64,000 nt of DNA from Bacillus sp. MM2020_1 (GCA_011250595.1 JAANMP010000005.1:62001-126000), one strand, 5' to 3'. Positions 18,426 to 27,855 are shown, counted from the stretch's first letter. Made by a program: numbers and translations. The notes: generated from the letters alone by a model not told the origin.

Positions 18426-21008
18426 CTATGTCCCTGGGGTTACTGGAACTGCTCCTTCACCTGTCCCATTGTCGATGGGAGTCTCTGGAGTTGTAGTACC
18501 GTCTCCAGTACCTTGATCGTTGCCAGTATTACCGCCATTTCCGTTTCCATTGTTGCCATTCCCATTTCCGTTTCCGTTTCCATTGTTGCCATTCCCATTC
18601 CCATTCCCGTTATCAGGAGTAGTTTCATTACCAGGGGGAGTAGTGCCAGGGTTTTCTTCCTGGGTTGGCAGTGGTATATCAATCGATCTTGTTGCGGGGG
18701 CACTTGTTCGACTGCCACTGATTGCAACAATAGTGAAGGTATACTTAGAACCAGGTACTGCAGGGATTGTTAATGATGTTCCAGATTGAGTATATTGCTT
18801 TTGACCAGAAGTGCTATCCACCGTTATTGAGAAAGTAACATTTGTTTTGTAATCCCATGTTAAGGTAATATTTTGATTTACTTCATCATATTTGGCTTTC
18901 AGCTTTTTCGGTGTATTCAGTTTATCATACCTTTTTGAGACTCTATTAGGTGCATGACCTTTCACAGCATACTCGGTAACAATTTGGCTTCCCGGAGTGT
19001 ATTGACTAGCTAATACCGGCGGCATCGAGCCTCTTTCAATCCGGACTCTTTGAACACTGTTTGGCATCTTAAAGTCAGGTGTATCGATATCCTTCGATAC
19101 ATATGCCATTATGTTTTTAAATAATAATTGGGCTAAACGTTGATTATCTCCTATCGCGTTAATAGGGGTACTTCGATCTTTATAACCGGTCCAAATAGAT
19201 GCGGTGTAATTGGTGGTATATCCGGTGAACCATGCATCAGGAACCGATCTGCTGCTTGGTATACCCCATTTTTGAATTTCTTCATCAGTATAATTTGTTG
19301 TTCCTGTCTTTCCGGCCATCGGAAGTCCGGGAACTTTCGCCCTTGTACCTGTACCGGGATATTCGAGGACACTCGTCATCATATCTGTAATCATAAAAGC
19401 GGTAGAGTCCTTCATTACTACCTTCGGTTCTGGTGCAGTGCTAATAAAGGTACCATCTCGCAACTTGATTTTCCTAATCGCATGTGGTTTTGTGTAAATA
19501 CCTTTATTCCCAAAAGCACTATAGGCGCCTGCCATTTCAAGTGGGGAAACACCTGTTCTAAACCCGCCAATGGCGTAGGATTCAAAAATTTCTCTTAAAG
19601 GAATACCTAAATCCACAGCAAAGTTTTTGGCTTTATCCAGACCAACTTGCTGAAGAGTTTGAACGGCTGGTGAGTTTCGAGATAGTTGCAGAGCTGTTCT
19701 AATTGTCATAGCTCCCTTATAGCTTTGGTCCCAGTTCCCAAATTTCTTCCCGGATGAATAGGTGATGGGTTTATCCTCAATCATTTCATAGGTTCCCCAA
19801 TTTAAATATTCAATTGCAGGGGCATAATCAAGAACAGGTTTAATCGTTGATCCTGGTTGACGCTGTGTATCGATAGCATAATTAAACCCACGTTTAACTT
19901 TTTGGTTTCTTCCGCCTCCGATTGCTCGGATTTCTCCTGTTTGTGTATCAAGGAGGGCAACCCCGGCTTGAAATTCATCATCCGGATAATCAATAATGTC
20001 TGATTTATTGAGAATGTCCTCTACATAGGTTTGTGCATCTGGATCTAAGGTTGTATGGATGGTTAATCCATCAGTAAATATATCAAAATCAGATGTTTCC
20101 TTCACTTCATCTATAACAGCATCTACAAATGAATCAAAAGGTTTTTCATTTACAATCCGTTGTTTTTCATTCAAAACAGTCGATTTAACCGATACCTTTT
20201 TCGCTTTTTCCATCTCTTGTTTCGAAATATAGCCATGCTGCTCCATTAACGTTAAGACAATGTTTCGTCTCTTTTCAGCTAAATCCGGATGATCGAAAGG
20301 ATTATAATTATTTGGACTTTGCGGCATTCCGGCAATTTGGGCTGCTTCTGATAAAGTTAAATCTTTTAATTCTTTACCATAATAAATTTTTGCAGCGGTA
20401 GCAATCCCATGACTATTTTCAGAAACATACACCTTATTGACATACATTTCGAAAATCTGGTGCTTTGTATATTGCTGTTCAAGTTGATAGGAAAGCCATG
20501 CTTCTTCGACTTTTCGCTTTAACGTTTTTTCAGGAGTTAAAAATGAATTTTTTACTACCTGTTGTGTGATGGTACTGGCACCTTCTGTACCAAATCCGTG
20601 TTGGATGTTGGCTAACACAGCACCTCCTAATCGAATCGGGTCAATTCCATGATGCTTATAAAAACGATAATCTTCTGTAGCTAAAATCGCATTTTCAACA
20701 ACCTGCGGTATATCTTTATAATTTACATATTCCCGATTAACGGCACCTACTTCAGTAATTAACTTGTCATCTTTATCTAAAATCTTCGATGGAATCGGAT
20801 CTTTTAATAATTTCGGGTCAAGCACGGGAGCATCCTTTACTAAGTAGGCGAATGTACCCACCCCGGCAAGAATTCCAATTATACCAAGGGCCACTAAGGC
20901 AAGAAAAATTTTCTTAACTAATCCACCGGATTTCTTCTTGGATTTTGGTTTACCTTTGGATTGGAGTTTCTTACGGCGCTCCTCTCTTGATTGGTACTGA
21001 TCTGACAT
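18426..21008 (-). CDS. ponA: Class A penicillin-binding protein 1 (PBP1A/1B)
   Basis: 860 residues from the ATG at 21008, which has AGGAAGG upstream. The longer frame to 21041 is ignored because the family begins MSDQ. After a basic cytoplasmic tail and a membrane helix (about 33-57), the glycosyltransferase domain has ATEDYRFYKHHGIDP with catalytic E112. The transpeptidase domain has STIK (S387-K390), SRN (443-445) and KTGT (567-570). A fibronectin-III-like segment and an Asn/Gly repeat tail follow. It builds and cross-links peptidoglycan at the membrane. Confidence 0.95.
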   Translation of the reverse strand: MSDQYQSREERRKKLQSKGKPKSKKKSGGLVKKIFLALVALGIIGILAGVGTFAYLVKDAPVLDPKLLKDPIPSKILDKDDKLITEVGAVNREYVNYKDIPQVVENAILATEDYRFYKHHGIDPIRLGGAVLANIQHGFGTEGASTITQQVVKNSFLTPEKTLKRKVEEAWLSYQLEQQYTKHQIFEMYVNKVYVSENSHGIATAAKIYYGKELKDLTLSEAAQIAGMPQSPNNYNPFDHPDLAEKRRNIVLTLMEQHGYISKQEMEKAKKVSVKSTVLNEKQRIVNEKPFDSFVDAVIDEVKETSDFDIFTDGLTIHTTLDPDAQTYVEDILNKSDIIDYPDDEFQAGVALLDTQTGEIRAIGGGRNQKVKRGFNYAIDTQRQPGSTIKPVLDYAPAIEYLNWGTYEMIEDKPITYSSGKKFGNWDQSYKGAMTIRTALQLSRNSPAVQTLQQVGLDKAKNFAVDLGIPLREIFESYAIGGFRTGVSPLEMAGAYSAFGNKGIYTKPHAIRKIKLRDGTFISTAPEPKVVMKDSTAFMITDMMTSVLEYPGTGTRAKVPGLPMAGKTGTTNYTDEEIQKWGIPSSRSVPDAWFTGYTTNYTASIWTGYKDRSTPINAIGDNQRLAQLLFKNIMAYVSKDIDTPDFKMPNSVQRVRIERGSMPPVLASQYTPGSQIVTEYAVKGHAPNRVSKRYDKLNTPKKLKAKYDEVNQNITLTWDYKTNVTFSITVDSTSGQKQYTQSGTSLTIPAVPGSKYTFTIVAISGSRTSAPATRSIDIPLPTQEENPGTTPPGNETTPDNGNGNGNGNNGNGNGNGNGNNGNGNGGNTGNDQGTGDGTTTPETPIDNGTGEGAVPVTPGT
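18500..18625 (-). repeat. Asn/Gly coding repeat in the ponA tail
   Basis: Near-tandem hexamer and longer copies of GGNAAT-type units encode NGNGNGNNGNG runs at the C-terminus of PBP1. Such tracts change length by slippage. The resulting tail is extracytoplasmic and probably disordered. Confidence 0.7.
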
Positions 21009-21037
21009 TGTAATATTCCTTCCTTTCGATCCTGCAC

Positions 21038-21646
21038 TCAATAATGAAGCTTATCTATTATTTTAATATAGTCAATTCGCGGTTGAAAACCAAGTGGAAT
21101 ATGATGTCCTTGTTGTTCCACTTCCTCCTTGGTAATTGATTTTCTGCCTCCATTAGTCATCCTTTCCCAAAATGTTAACAGGTGTTTTGCTTCAAGTAAA
21201 AAAACCTGCTCATATCTTGTAAAACGAAGGATGACAAAACAAATACCTCCTTGATTCAACACTTCTTCCATATGATGTATCTGGTGTTGATGGAAATTCT
21301 TTAATGGAAATGAGGTAGGGTTCTGTGTTTCTTTTGCCTCGAAATCAATATACTTTCCTTTATAGACTCCGTTATAATCCGTGGTGGAGGTTAGTTTAAA
21401 ATACGCCTCTTTGATTACTGCAGCACTACGGTTTGGATAATCAACCTGGACGATTTGAACGGGCGTTGGTTTCTTATGAATAACCGCTACATTTCTCACA
21501 CGGTAATATTCATTTGTTTCATTTAAATCTTCCTCAAGTGTCATCCCTCTATTACTATAAGAACCATTTTTTTTCTTTTTCATTTTATTTTCTGAATCAG
21601 GTTCTCTTGGTATGTACCTTTTACCGTTTGGATAGTTAAAATTCAT
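21038..21646 (-). CDS. recU: Holliday junction resolvase RecU
   Basis: 202 residues. Cleaves four-way junctions in recombinational repair and chromosome segregation. [39 protein letters not shown] (active-site Asp, Glu and Lys) and FHQHQIHHM match RecU closely. ATG has GAGAGGTG upstream. It lies directly before ponA on the same strand, the conserved recU-ponA pair. Confidence 0.96.
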   Translation of the reverse strand: MNFNYPNGKRYIPREPDSENKMKKKKNGSYSNRGMTLEEDLNETNEYYRVRNVAVIHKKPTPVQIVQVDYPNRSAAVIKEAYFKLTSTTDYNGVYKGKYIDFEAKETQNPTSFPLKNFHQHQIHHMEEVLNQGGICFVILRFTRYEQVFLLEAKHLLTFWERMTNGGRKSITKEEVEQQGHHIPLGFQPRIDYIKIIDKLHY

Positions 21647-21841
21647 GCCTTACACCTCTCAAGCTCTTACTTATCATATCAAATCTTTGTGAGAAAGGGG
21701 TGTATAAAATACATTTGCATACACACTCTAATAACAATTGTACTTGGAATGCCTAATTTTAACATGATGCATTTTTCATAATTGAATGCAAACTCTTTAA
21801 TATCATTAATAATCTATTAAAAAACTTAAGGGAAGATGAAC

Positions 21842-22819
21842 ATGAATCATCTTACAATACAGGAACGAACAATAATTCGTCAAATTGCAGCTGAAACGAA
21901 TAAAAAAAATGTTGATAACATCTCGAGGACAGAAGCCTATTTTTCTTTTTTTAAAAAAAATCCAGATATCATTTGGTCTTTCCTAGCAAGTATGGTTTCT
22001 AGAAATGGCGGATGGAATATGTGTGACCTCCAAGGGTCAATCTTCCCACAATTACTCTCAGACATGACGAGAAAGCAGCTTTTTCTTACCTATGAGCGGG
22101 CAAATTGGCTGATTTTCCATGATGTCTTTCCCCAGTTATTGGTCTACCAATATTCGACGAAATTAAATCGACAAATGTTTCATTTACTTCCTCATTTTCA
22201 TGTTTCAACTTTTATCCAAAAAGAATGGGTTCGATATTGGAAAGAAAATGATAAGGATAGACTAACCACTTCTTTAATTATAAATGAACAAAACGTCATT
22301 CAAACTCCCATCATTGATCACCCTGTTTATAAGAAAAAAGTGTTCCAATCAAAGATTTTTTCTTTTCAAGATTGGCTTCATTTCAGTTGTGTGCTATTTC
22401 CGACCTGCGGAGGCGAAGTATATGGTGCCAGCGCAAACGGTTTCAAGTCACTTTCAAAAAGAATTAACTTAGGTAAAAGGCTTGCTAGCATCCTTTTTCA
22501 TCCACGACTCTTTCCCTATTTTTATGAATTTGCTGATAAAACACCGCATACAGGCTCAAGAAATGATTATGAACAATATTTTAAGACAAAAACAGGACAG
22601 AAAACACCGATTTTACGAGCAAGTTTTCCCGTAATAGAGCATAACCAACATGCTTATGAGGATTGGAGTAAGCATCGCAGGGTATCCCCTGTCTGGCTGC
22701 ATTTACCCGCAAAACAACGTCAGCCTATTCACATTACTGATTGGTACTTTGCTAAAACAAACCAGCTTCAATTAATGCTGGCCCTGCAAAGGACCTTACA
22801 GTTAAAAAAGTGGAAATAA
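21842..22819 (+). CDS. yppC: YppC family protein (DUF2515)
   Basis: 325 residues from the ATG at 21842, which is 7 nt after GGGAAG; the ATG at 21836 is too close. Segments such as MVSRNGGWNMCDLQGS, FLTYERANWLIFHDVFPQLL and HTGSRNDYEQYF are DUF2515-like. No catalytic motif is recognised. Placed divergently from recU, as in B. subtilis. Function unknown. Confidence 0.82.
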   Translation: MNHLTIQERTIIRQIAAETNKKNVDNISRTEAYFSFFKKNPDIIWSFLASMVSRNGGWNMCDLQGSIFPQLLSDMTRKQLFLTYERANWLIFHDVFPQLLVYQYSTKLNRQMFHLLPHFHVSTFIQKEWVRYWKENDKDRLTTSLIINEQNVIQTPIIDHPVYKKKVFQSKIFSFQDWLHFSCVLFPTCGGEVYGASANGFKSLSKRINLGKRLASILFHPRLFPYFYEFADKTPHTGSRNDYEQYFKTKTGQKTPILRASFPVIEHNQHAYEDWSKHRRVSPVWLHLPAKQRQPIHITDWYFAKTNQLQLMLALQRTLQLKKWK

Positions 22820-22849
22820 AAAAGCAAGGGAGTGTTACCCTTGCTTTTC
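22820..22849. terminator. Terminator after yppC
   Basis: AAGCAAGGG-AGTGTTA-CCCTTGCTT, with an A-run before and T-run after, between yppC and a convergent small gene. Confidence 0.8.
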
Positions 22850-22857
22850 GCTAGGTT

Positions 22858-22971
22858 TTATTCTGCAGGTCGGTTTTCACCGACAAGCTTTTTATCACCA
22901 AAGCCTGTCTTTTTTTCCACATTTGATTGAACTGTTTGCTGCTTTTTGTTTTGTTTATTATTTTTTGTCAT
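22858..22971 (-). CDS. sspM: Probable small acid-soluble spore protein M
   Basis: 37 residues: it starts MTKNNKQNKKQQ and ends FGDKKLVGENRPAE. GGAGGTG lies 9 nt before the ATG. The ending DKKLxGxNRP resembles my recollection of SspM (DKKLGGPNRPST). A lysine- and glutamine-rich, hydrophobic-poor composition fits minor spore-core proteins. The family assignment rests on that short tail, so it is tentative. Confidence 0.6.
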   Translation of the reverse strand: MTKNNKQNKKQQTVQSNVEKKTGFGDKKLVGENRPAE

Positions 22972-23166
22972 TAAAAAACACCTCCAATCATAGCTTGTGC
23001 GCATTTTTATTTTTTCATTCAGGCTTTATTGATGTCGAAAACATAAGGGAAAAATGCCATTTTACCACTACCTTTGACGAATAGCTTCTAGTTTTGTCAT
23101 GGTGGAAGGAAGCCAGTAAAAGAAAGAGAATTATACTTAATAGAAAACGCTGGGAGGGGTCAATAG

Positions 23167-23442
23167 ATGAATAAGCCATTGTCCGATAAGGAAACGTTGA
23201 TTTCGATGCTGACTGAAATATATGTTCAGTTAGAGGATTTGGAAGTGGTGCTTGAAGCATCCTTCTCAGACCTGCGCAAAAATTTAGACAAGGATGAGCA
23301 GGCTAAATTAATTGTATCTAAACAAAAATTAACGGGACTAGAAAAAAGTATCGATCTAGTTAACTCCATTTCTAATTTAGAAGTCACCGGCACCAATCCA
23401 AATCATCTGTCCAGAGCCTTACAGCTTGAAATGGGCTTTTAA
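23167..23442 (+). CDS. Small helical protein at the yppD position
   Basis: 91 residues, acidic and helical, with heptad-like Leu spacing (LISMLTEIYVQLEDLEVVLEASF). ATG with GGGAGGGG upstream. No motif recognised. It lies between yppC and yppE, where B. subtilis has yppD, but I cannot verify homology. A separate terminator follows. Confidence 0.65.
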   Translation: MNKPLSDKETLISMLTEIYVQLEDLEVVLEASFSDLRKNLDKDEQAKLIVSKQKLTGLEKSIDLVNSISNLEVTGTNPNHLSRALQLEMGF

Positions 23443-23467
23443 TTACCGTTAAAATAGCAGTAACGAT

Positions 23468-23508
23468 TAAAGCAGCATGATAGTTTCATGCTGCTTTTTA
23501 TTTTTTTT
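23468..23508 (+). terminator. Terminator after the yppD-position gene
   Basis: AGCAGCATGA-TAGTT-TCATGCTGCT followed by TTTTATTTTTTTT. Confidence 0.85.
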
Positions 23509-23524
23509 GAGAAAGGGTTTTAAA

Positions 23525-23884
23525 ATGATGTCTGATGAAATCGTCCAATTAACAGAAAAACTGTTAGCTTATAATGGCTTATTCATGAAGTACTTTCAAG
23601 AGGGAAGGGAGACGGGGGTCAAGCCTGACTTTCATGAAGTGATTAAACCTTTTGCTAATGAAGTAAAGGAAATCACTGAACAATGGAATCGGGCCATGAA
23701 GAAATGGCTTTCAGAAACGAATCATAAACATCTTCATCTGAAGCAAATCGAAACGACATCTGAACACATTGACCAGTTATCCATCCAATCCTTTTTCCCG
23801 GAAACTAGCAAAACAAGATTTTTAAATACGAATCGCACGGTAGATTATTTCCTCTTAGAAATTTTAAAAGAGGTAAAAAAATAG
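23525..23884 (+). CDS. yppE: YppE family protein (DUF1798)
   Basis: 119 residues from the ATG at 23525 with GAAAGGG upstream. The longer frame from 23477 would start inside the previous terminator. Helical, with VKPDFHEVIKPFANEV and a tail TRFLNTNRTVDYFLLEILKEV. A helical-bundle family of unknown function conserved in Bacillus. Confidence 0.78.
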   Translation: MMSDEIVQLTEKLLAYNGLFMKYFQEGRETGVKPDFHEVIKPFANEVKEITEQWNRAMKKWLSETNHKHLHLKQIETTSEHIDQLSIQSFFPETSKTRFLNTNRTVDYFLLEILKEVKK

Positions 23885-23910
23885 AAAAGAGATGCATTTG
23901 CATCTCTTTA
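23885..23910. terminator. Bidirectional terminator between yppE and yppF
   Basis: AAAGAGATGCA pairs with TGCATCTCTTT across a 2-nt TT centre, so the real loop is larger. Convergent genes on both sides. Confidence 0.75.
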
Positions 23911-23917
23911 ATGTTTA

Positions 23918-24127
23918 TTAAGAATGTTCGATGAGGGAGTTTTCATTTTCCGTTTCTGGAATTACCGCGCCTTGTTTTTCAAGTTCACGGACAAGAAGAC
24001 GATATTCTTTAATATTAATATCGTTATGAATATACGCTTTCTTAGCAAAATCCATTAATGCATTAACATCATCAGTAGTATAATCCCTGCTTTGAATAAA
24101 TTTGCCTTTTAATTCGCGAATGTCCAT
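23918..24127 (-). CDS. yppF: YppF family protein
   Basis: 69 residues from the ATG at 24127, with GGAGGAG 9 nt upstream. The frame from 24148 would place that ribosome site inside the gene. MDIRELKGKFIQSRD and DDVNALMDFAKKAYI are typical of YppF. Function unknown. Confidence 0.8.
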   Translation of the reverse strand: MDIRELKGKFIQSRDYTTDDVNALMDFAKKAYIHNDINIKEYRLLVRELEKQGAVIPETENENSLIEHS

Positions 24128-24316
24128 CTCTATTTTCTCCTCCTTCATCCTTTTTTCTATCGTATCATGAAAAGAAAGGATTTCTAGTTTTTAAAATATT
24201 TAAACTTTAGACAAAATTCTTGTCTTTTTGACATTGGGTATCTTCCCAATGGAATCACCTTTCCTTCATTCAATACATAAAGTGTAGTAGATAAATTGCG
24301 GAGGAGATGTTTGCCC

Positions 24317-24880
24317 ATGTTTGGAAAGAAAAGACCGACGAATTACTTCAATAATGGATACCCGGGGCAAATGATGCACCAAGATCCAGTTGGTCAGTAC
24401 AGGAATCAGCAGCCTTTTAATAGTAATCAACCAGTCCATTACCAAGGTCCACCTCAAAACTATGATTGGACCGCTTACCAACAACCAAATCAACAAATTC
24501 CTTATTATCCGCCGTTGTACCAGTCATATGGGCAAAACTATCAACCTGGCTATGTTTCACAAAATACGCAATACACTAGCCAGCCATTTTCGCAAAAGGA
24601 TTCGCAATTCTTATTTCAGAATCCATTGCAGCCTCAAGAAGAAATCGTTCAAAAACCACAATATATGCCAATGAATGGTTATCCGGTAATGAACCCTTAC
24701 CCTAAGCAAAGTGCAATCCCTAAACAGCCAGGCGGGGTCCAAACATTTATGAATTCCTTCAAGTCCCAAGATGGGTCGGTGGATATCAATAAAATGGTGA
24801 ATACAGCAGGCCAAATGATGAATGCCGTAAGTCAAGTTTCATCACTTGTAAAAGGCTTTGGTGGAATATTTAAAGTGTAA
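24317..24880 (+). CDS. yppG: YppG-like Gln/Pro/Tyr-rich protein
   Basis: 187 residues from the ATG at 24317 (GGAGGAG 10 nt upstream). Residues 1-135 are rich in Q, P, N and Y (QQPNQQIPYYPPLYQ). The C-terminal 50 residues are conserved: QTFMNSFKSQDGSVDINKM and VSQVSSLVKGFGGIFK. This matches YppG, longer than the B. subtilis protein (about 125). Such coat-like composition suggests a spore-associated role, but that is inference. Confidence 0.75.
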   Translation: MFGKKRPTNYFNNGYPGQMMHQDPVGQYRNQQPFNSNQPVHYQGPPQNYDWTAYQQPNQQIPYYPPLYQSYGQNYQPGYVSQNTQYTSQPFSQKDSQFLFQNPLQPQEEIVQKPQYMPMNGYPVMNPYPKQSAIPKQPGGVQTFMNSFKSQDGSVDINKMVNTAGQMMNAVSQVSSLVKGFGGIFKV

Positions 24881-24883
24881 TAA

Positions 24884-24914
24884 AAAAGACGGCTTATTTA
24901 CGAGCCGTCTTTTC
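24884..24914. terminator. Terminator after yppG
   Basis: AAAGACGGCT-TATTTACG-AGCCGTCTTT, usable from both sides between yppG and hsp20. Confidence 0.85.
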
Positions 24915-24934
24915 ATATGATGATGAAATGTAAT

Positions 24935-25417
24935 TTAGTCTTCGATTTCAATCATGTTCCCCTTTTCCTGAGGAATTCGAACTTTTAATAAGCCATCTCG
25001 ATAGGAAGCTTTCACATTCTTTTCAATTATTGTATGTGGCAGTGAAATGGTTCTGGATGATTTTTGTTGTAAATACTTTCTTCGGAAGATCTGATTTTGC
25101 TCATCTTCAGCTGTTTCAAGTTCTCTATTTTCCACGGAAATTGTAAGATAATTACCCGAAATATTTAAATGAATTTGCTCCCTTTTAACTCCAGGCAGTT
25201 CAGCAGAGATGATATATTCGTTATCTGCCTCTATTGTGTCAACGTGGAAGTTTGCCCCCGGTGGAAATGGACTTTTAAAAAAATCATCGATAGACTGTAG
25301 AAAGCCTTTAATTGGTCTTTCATTGAAAAAGTCGTTCATTATTCTTATTAAATCTCCAAAGGATTCTGATTTTGGCTTTTTAGAGTCATTCTTATCACTC
25401 GGTACCTTAGATGACAT
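24935..25417 (-). CDS. Hsp20/alpha-crystallin small heat-shock protein
   Basis: 160 residues from the ATG at 25417, which has GTGAGGGG upstream; a TTG at 25438 overlaps the preceding signals. The alpha-crystallin domain spans about residues 57-155, with SAELPGVKREQIHLNISGNY and SYRDGLLKVRIPQ (the GxLxVxxP-like end). An ATP-independent holdase chaperone. No CIRCE or CtsR site was noticed. It may be a spore-related CotM/CotP-like member; that is unresolved. Confidence 0.85.
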   Translation of the reverse strand: MSSKVPSDKNDSKKPKSESFGDLIRIMNDFFNERPIKGFLQSIDDFFKSPFPPGANFHVDTIEADNEYIISAELPGVKREQIHLNISGNYLTISVENRELETAEDEQNQIFRRKYLQQKSSRTISLPHTIIEKNVKASYRDGLLKVRIPQEKGNMIEIED

Positions 25418-25531
25418 TAGGTTCCCCTCACTTTCCAATATTTCACTCGCTAGTATATGCTGACAAAATTAGGTAGGTGCCGCCATATTATTGCAACAAA
25501 TTTTTGAACGAATTATTACAGTTTGTTTAAA

Positions 25532-25574
25532 AGTGATATACATCACATTAAAAAGCAGGAAGGATTTGTATACT
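25532..25574 (+). promoter_or_regulatory. Crp/Fnr-type box and -10 element of hcp
   Basis: AGTGA-TATACA-TCACA (25532-25547) matches TGTGA-N6-TCACA at 9 of 10 positions. Its centre lies 32 nt before the centre of TATACT (25569-25574). That places it about -41.5 from transcription start, as for class II Crp/Fnr activation. Confidence 0.75.
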
Positions 25575-25607
25575 CTAGCAGTAATTAACGGAAAGTGAGG
25601 AATATAT

Positions 25608-26906
25608 ATGTTTTGTTATCAATGTGAACAAACCCCTTCAGGCGGGTGTAATGTAATTGGTGTATGCGGAAAGGATGAAACTATTTCCAGCTTACAAGAT
25701 ACGATTATTTTTGGGTTAAAAGGAATTGCGGCTTACCGTACACATGCCAATCAACTTGGTTACACTGATCCATTTGTTGATGCAACCACACATGAAGCTC
25801 TATACATGACATTAACGAATTCCAATTTTAATGTTCAGGAACATATTGATATGGCAATGAAAGTAGGTCAATCAGCGGTCAGGGTCATGGAAATTCTTGA
25901 CGAAGCTCATACCAAGCGTTTAGGTATCCCAGAGCCAATCCGTGTCAGCCAAAACAAAATCGAAGGTAAATGTATTGTTGTTACAGGACACAATTTATTT
26001 GCTTTAGAAGAATTATTAAAGCAAACAGAAGGTAAAGGTATCAACATCTATACCCATTCTGAAATGCTTCCTGCGCACGGTTATCCAGCACTGAAGAAAT
26101 ATCATCACCTAAAAGGGAACATTGGAAAAGCTTGGTACGACCAACGGCGTTTGTTTGAAGCATTCCCTGGGGCCATTCTTGCAACAACCAACTGTGTGAT
26201 GCCGATCAAAGGAACCTACGCTGATAGAATGTTTACATATGAAGTAGCAGGACTTGAAAATGTTGAGAAAATTACCAATGATGATTTTACTCCACTGATT
26301 GAAAGAGCATTAGAGCTTCCTGAAGCAGCAATTGAATCTGAAGAAACGTTACTTACAGGGTTCCATCATGAAACGGTTCTAGGCTTAGCTCCTGAAGTAA
26401 TTGATGCTGTCAAAGCTGGTAAAATCAAACGCTTCTTCGTGATCGCCGGCTGTGATGCACCTGGTCCTGGCGGGGAATATTATCGTGAACTGGCTACATC
26501 ATTGCCACCGGAGACGGTTATCTTAACGACTTCATGTGGGAAATTCCGCTTTAATGATGTAGACTATGGTGTTGTGCCAGGAACGGATATTCCAAGGTAT
26601 ATTGATTTGGGTCAATGCAATAACTCAGGTTCGACTGTTAAAATTGCGCTAGCTCTGGCAGATGCATTTGGCTGTGAAGTAAATGAACTTCCAGTCAGCA
26701 TAGTTTTATCTTGGTTTGAACAAAAAGCAGTTGCCATTTTGCTTGGACTGTTTAGCTTAGGAATCCAGGATATCCGCATTGGTCCAAAGCCGCCTGAATT
26801 TATTTCTGAAGGAGTATTACAGGTCCTTCAAGATACCTTTAATCTAAAATTGATAGGTACAGCAAAAGAAGATATGGAAGACATGCTTCAGCTTTCATTA
26901 AAATAA
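25608..26906 (+). CDS. hcp: Hydroxylamine reductase / hybrid cluster protein
   Basis: 432 residues. The N-terminal cysteines C3, C6, C14 and C20 (CYQCEQTPSGGCNVIGVC) bind the cubane cluster. CDAPGPGGEYY and TTSCGKFRF contribute to the Fe-S-O hybrid cluster. Reduces hydroxylamine, and in E. coli Hcp acts on NO and drives S-nitrosylation. Preceded by a Crp/Fnr box and followed by a convergent Crp/Fnr regulator. This suggests nitrosative or anaerobic induction. No separate hcr reductase gene is adjacent. Confidence 0.95.
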   Translation: MFCYQCEQTPSGGCNVIGVCGKDETISSLQDTIIFGLKGIAAYRTHANQLGYTDPFVDATTHEALYMTLTNSNFNVQEHIDMAMKVGQSAVRVMEILDEAHTKRLGIPEPIRVSQNKIEGKCIVVTGHNLFALEELLKQTEGKGINIYTHSEMLPAHGYPALKKYHHLKGNIGKAWYDQRRLFEAFPGAILATTNCVMPIKGTYADRMFTYEVAGLENVEKITNDDFTPLIERALELPEAAIESEETLLTGFHHETVLGLAPEVIDAVKAGKIKRFFVIAGCDAPGPGGEYYRELATSLPPETVILTTSCGKFRFNDVDYGVVPGTDIPRYIDLGQCNNSGSTVKIALALADAFGCEVNELPVSIVLSWFEQKAVAILLGLFSLGIQDIRIGPKPPEFISEGVLQVLQDTFNLKLIGTAKEDMEDMLQLSLK

Positions 26907-26908
26907 AA

Positions 26909-26943
26909 CAAAAAAGCCGCAGCATCAATGTGCTGCGGTTTTC
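26909..26943. terminator. Bidirectional terminator between hcp and crp1
   Basis: GCCGCAGCA-TCAATG-TGCTGCGGTT, with A-run and T-run flanks, between convergent genes. Confidence 0.85.
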
Positions 26944-26946
26944 TGC

Positions 26947-27645
26947 TTAGATTAAATTAATTTCTTCCATGAGAATTTCAACATCGACGATCATGTTGCC
27001 TTCATCATCTACTTCTATTAACTCATCTTTTTTCATTTTTGTCAGGGTTCTGCTAATTGTTTCTCTTGTTGTGCCGATCATATTAGCAAGGTCCTTGTTG
27101 GTGAATTCGGACTTCAATAAAATGGTCCCATCTTCTTGTTCTTTACCGTGCTTCTGAGCAAGCCGAATCAAAAGTTTGATGATTTGTTCATAGGTATTAT
27201 TAAGAATTTGCTCTTCTAATCGGTTTTGCAAATCGACAATTTTTTCACCTAATACTTTAAACACCTTAATACATAGCTCAGGGTTTTCAATCAAAACGGT
27301 TTCAAATTTTGAAATTGGAATCGCAATGAGTGTTGAGGGCTCAAGCACTTCTGCATAGGCTGGGTAATCACCTTTTCTGAAAAAACCTACATGGGGAAAC
27401 ATTTCACCTTTTTTAGCAATTGCAACAATTTGTTCTTTGCCATTAATATCACTTTTGTAGATTTTAATTTTTCCGTCATAAATAAAATAGACGTTTTCAA
27501 GTGGGTCGCCTTGGAGAAACACATGACTCTGTTTTTTCCATTCCCTTGTAATGGCTATATCAGAAATTTTCGTTATTTCAAAATCATTTAATTCTCGAAA
27601 AAGGGTAAAAACAGAAAGTACCTTTTTTATCTCTTCAATTTTCAT
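26947..27645 (-). CDS. Crp/Fnr family regulator 1, no Fe-S cysteines
   Basis: 232 residues. Cyclic-nucleotide-like sensor domain (about 20-120), a long dimer helix (LGEKIVDLQNRLEEQI) and a winged helix with FTNKDLANMIGTTRETISRTL. The RETISR segment combines the R-E-x-x-x-R pattern of Crp with E-x-x-S-R of Fnr and fits TGTGA half sites. Only one cysteine (PELCIK) is present, so no Fnr-type cluster. GEMFPHVGFFRKGDYPA in the sensor is shared with the paralogue at 39327. Ligand unknown; NO or heme sensing is my inference from neighbours. Confidence 0.85.
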   Translation of the reverse strand: MKIEEIKKVLSVFTLFRELNDFEITKISDIAITREWKKQSHVFLQGDPLENVYFIYDGKIKIYKSDINGKEQIVAIAKKGEMFPHVGFFRKGDYPAYAEVLEPSTLIAIPISKFETVLIENPELCIKVFKVLGEKIVDLQNRLEEQILNNTYEQIIKLLIRLAQKHGKEQEDGTILLKSEFTNKDLANMIGTTRETISRTLTKMKKDELIEVDDEGNMIVDVEILMEEINLI

Positions 27646-27812
27646 TCAATCACCTTCACAATTATATTCCGTTATTATCTATTGTAACAAAAATTTAAGC
27701 AATAGTTTATTGTTAATCATATGAATTGTATAAGTAAGGGTTAAAATTATTTTACTTCAGGAAAAAAATACCAGGCATTTCAAAAATAAAAATGTCGTTT
27801 TTACTTTTGTTG

Positions 27813-27833
27813 CGAACGTTCATTCGTTAAAAT
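27813..27833 (+). promoter_or_regulatory. LexA-like box at the yprA promoter
   Basis: CGAAC-GTTC-ATTCG (27813-27826) agrees with the Bacillus LexA half sites CGAAC-N4-GTTCG at 9 of 10 positions. It overlaps a possible -10 TAAAAT (27828-27833). Two positions deviate from the full 14-nt consensus, so the call is tentative. Confidence 0.45.
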
Positions 27834-27855
27834 AGATGTAATGAGGTGAGGAAGT

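Noticed and set aside
18440-18789. Overlapping frames on both strands in the ponA 3' region
   Set aside because: They arise from the low-complexity Asn/Gly repeat of the PBP1 tail and have no ribosome sites.
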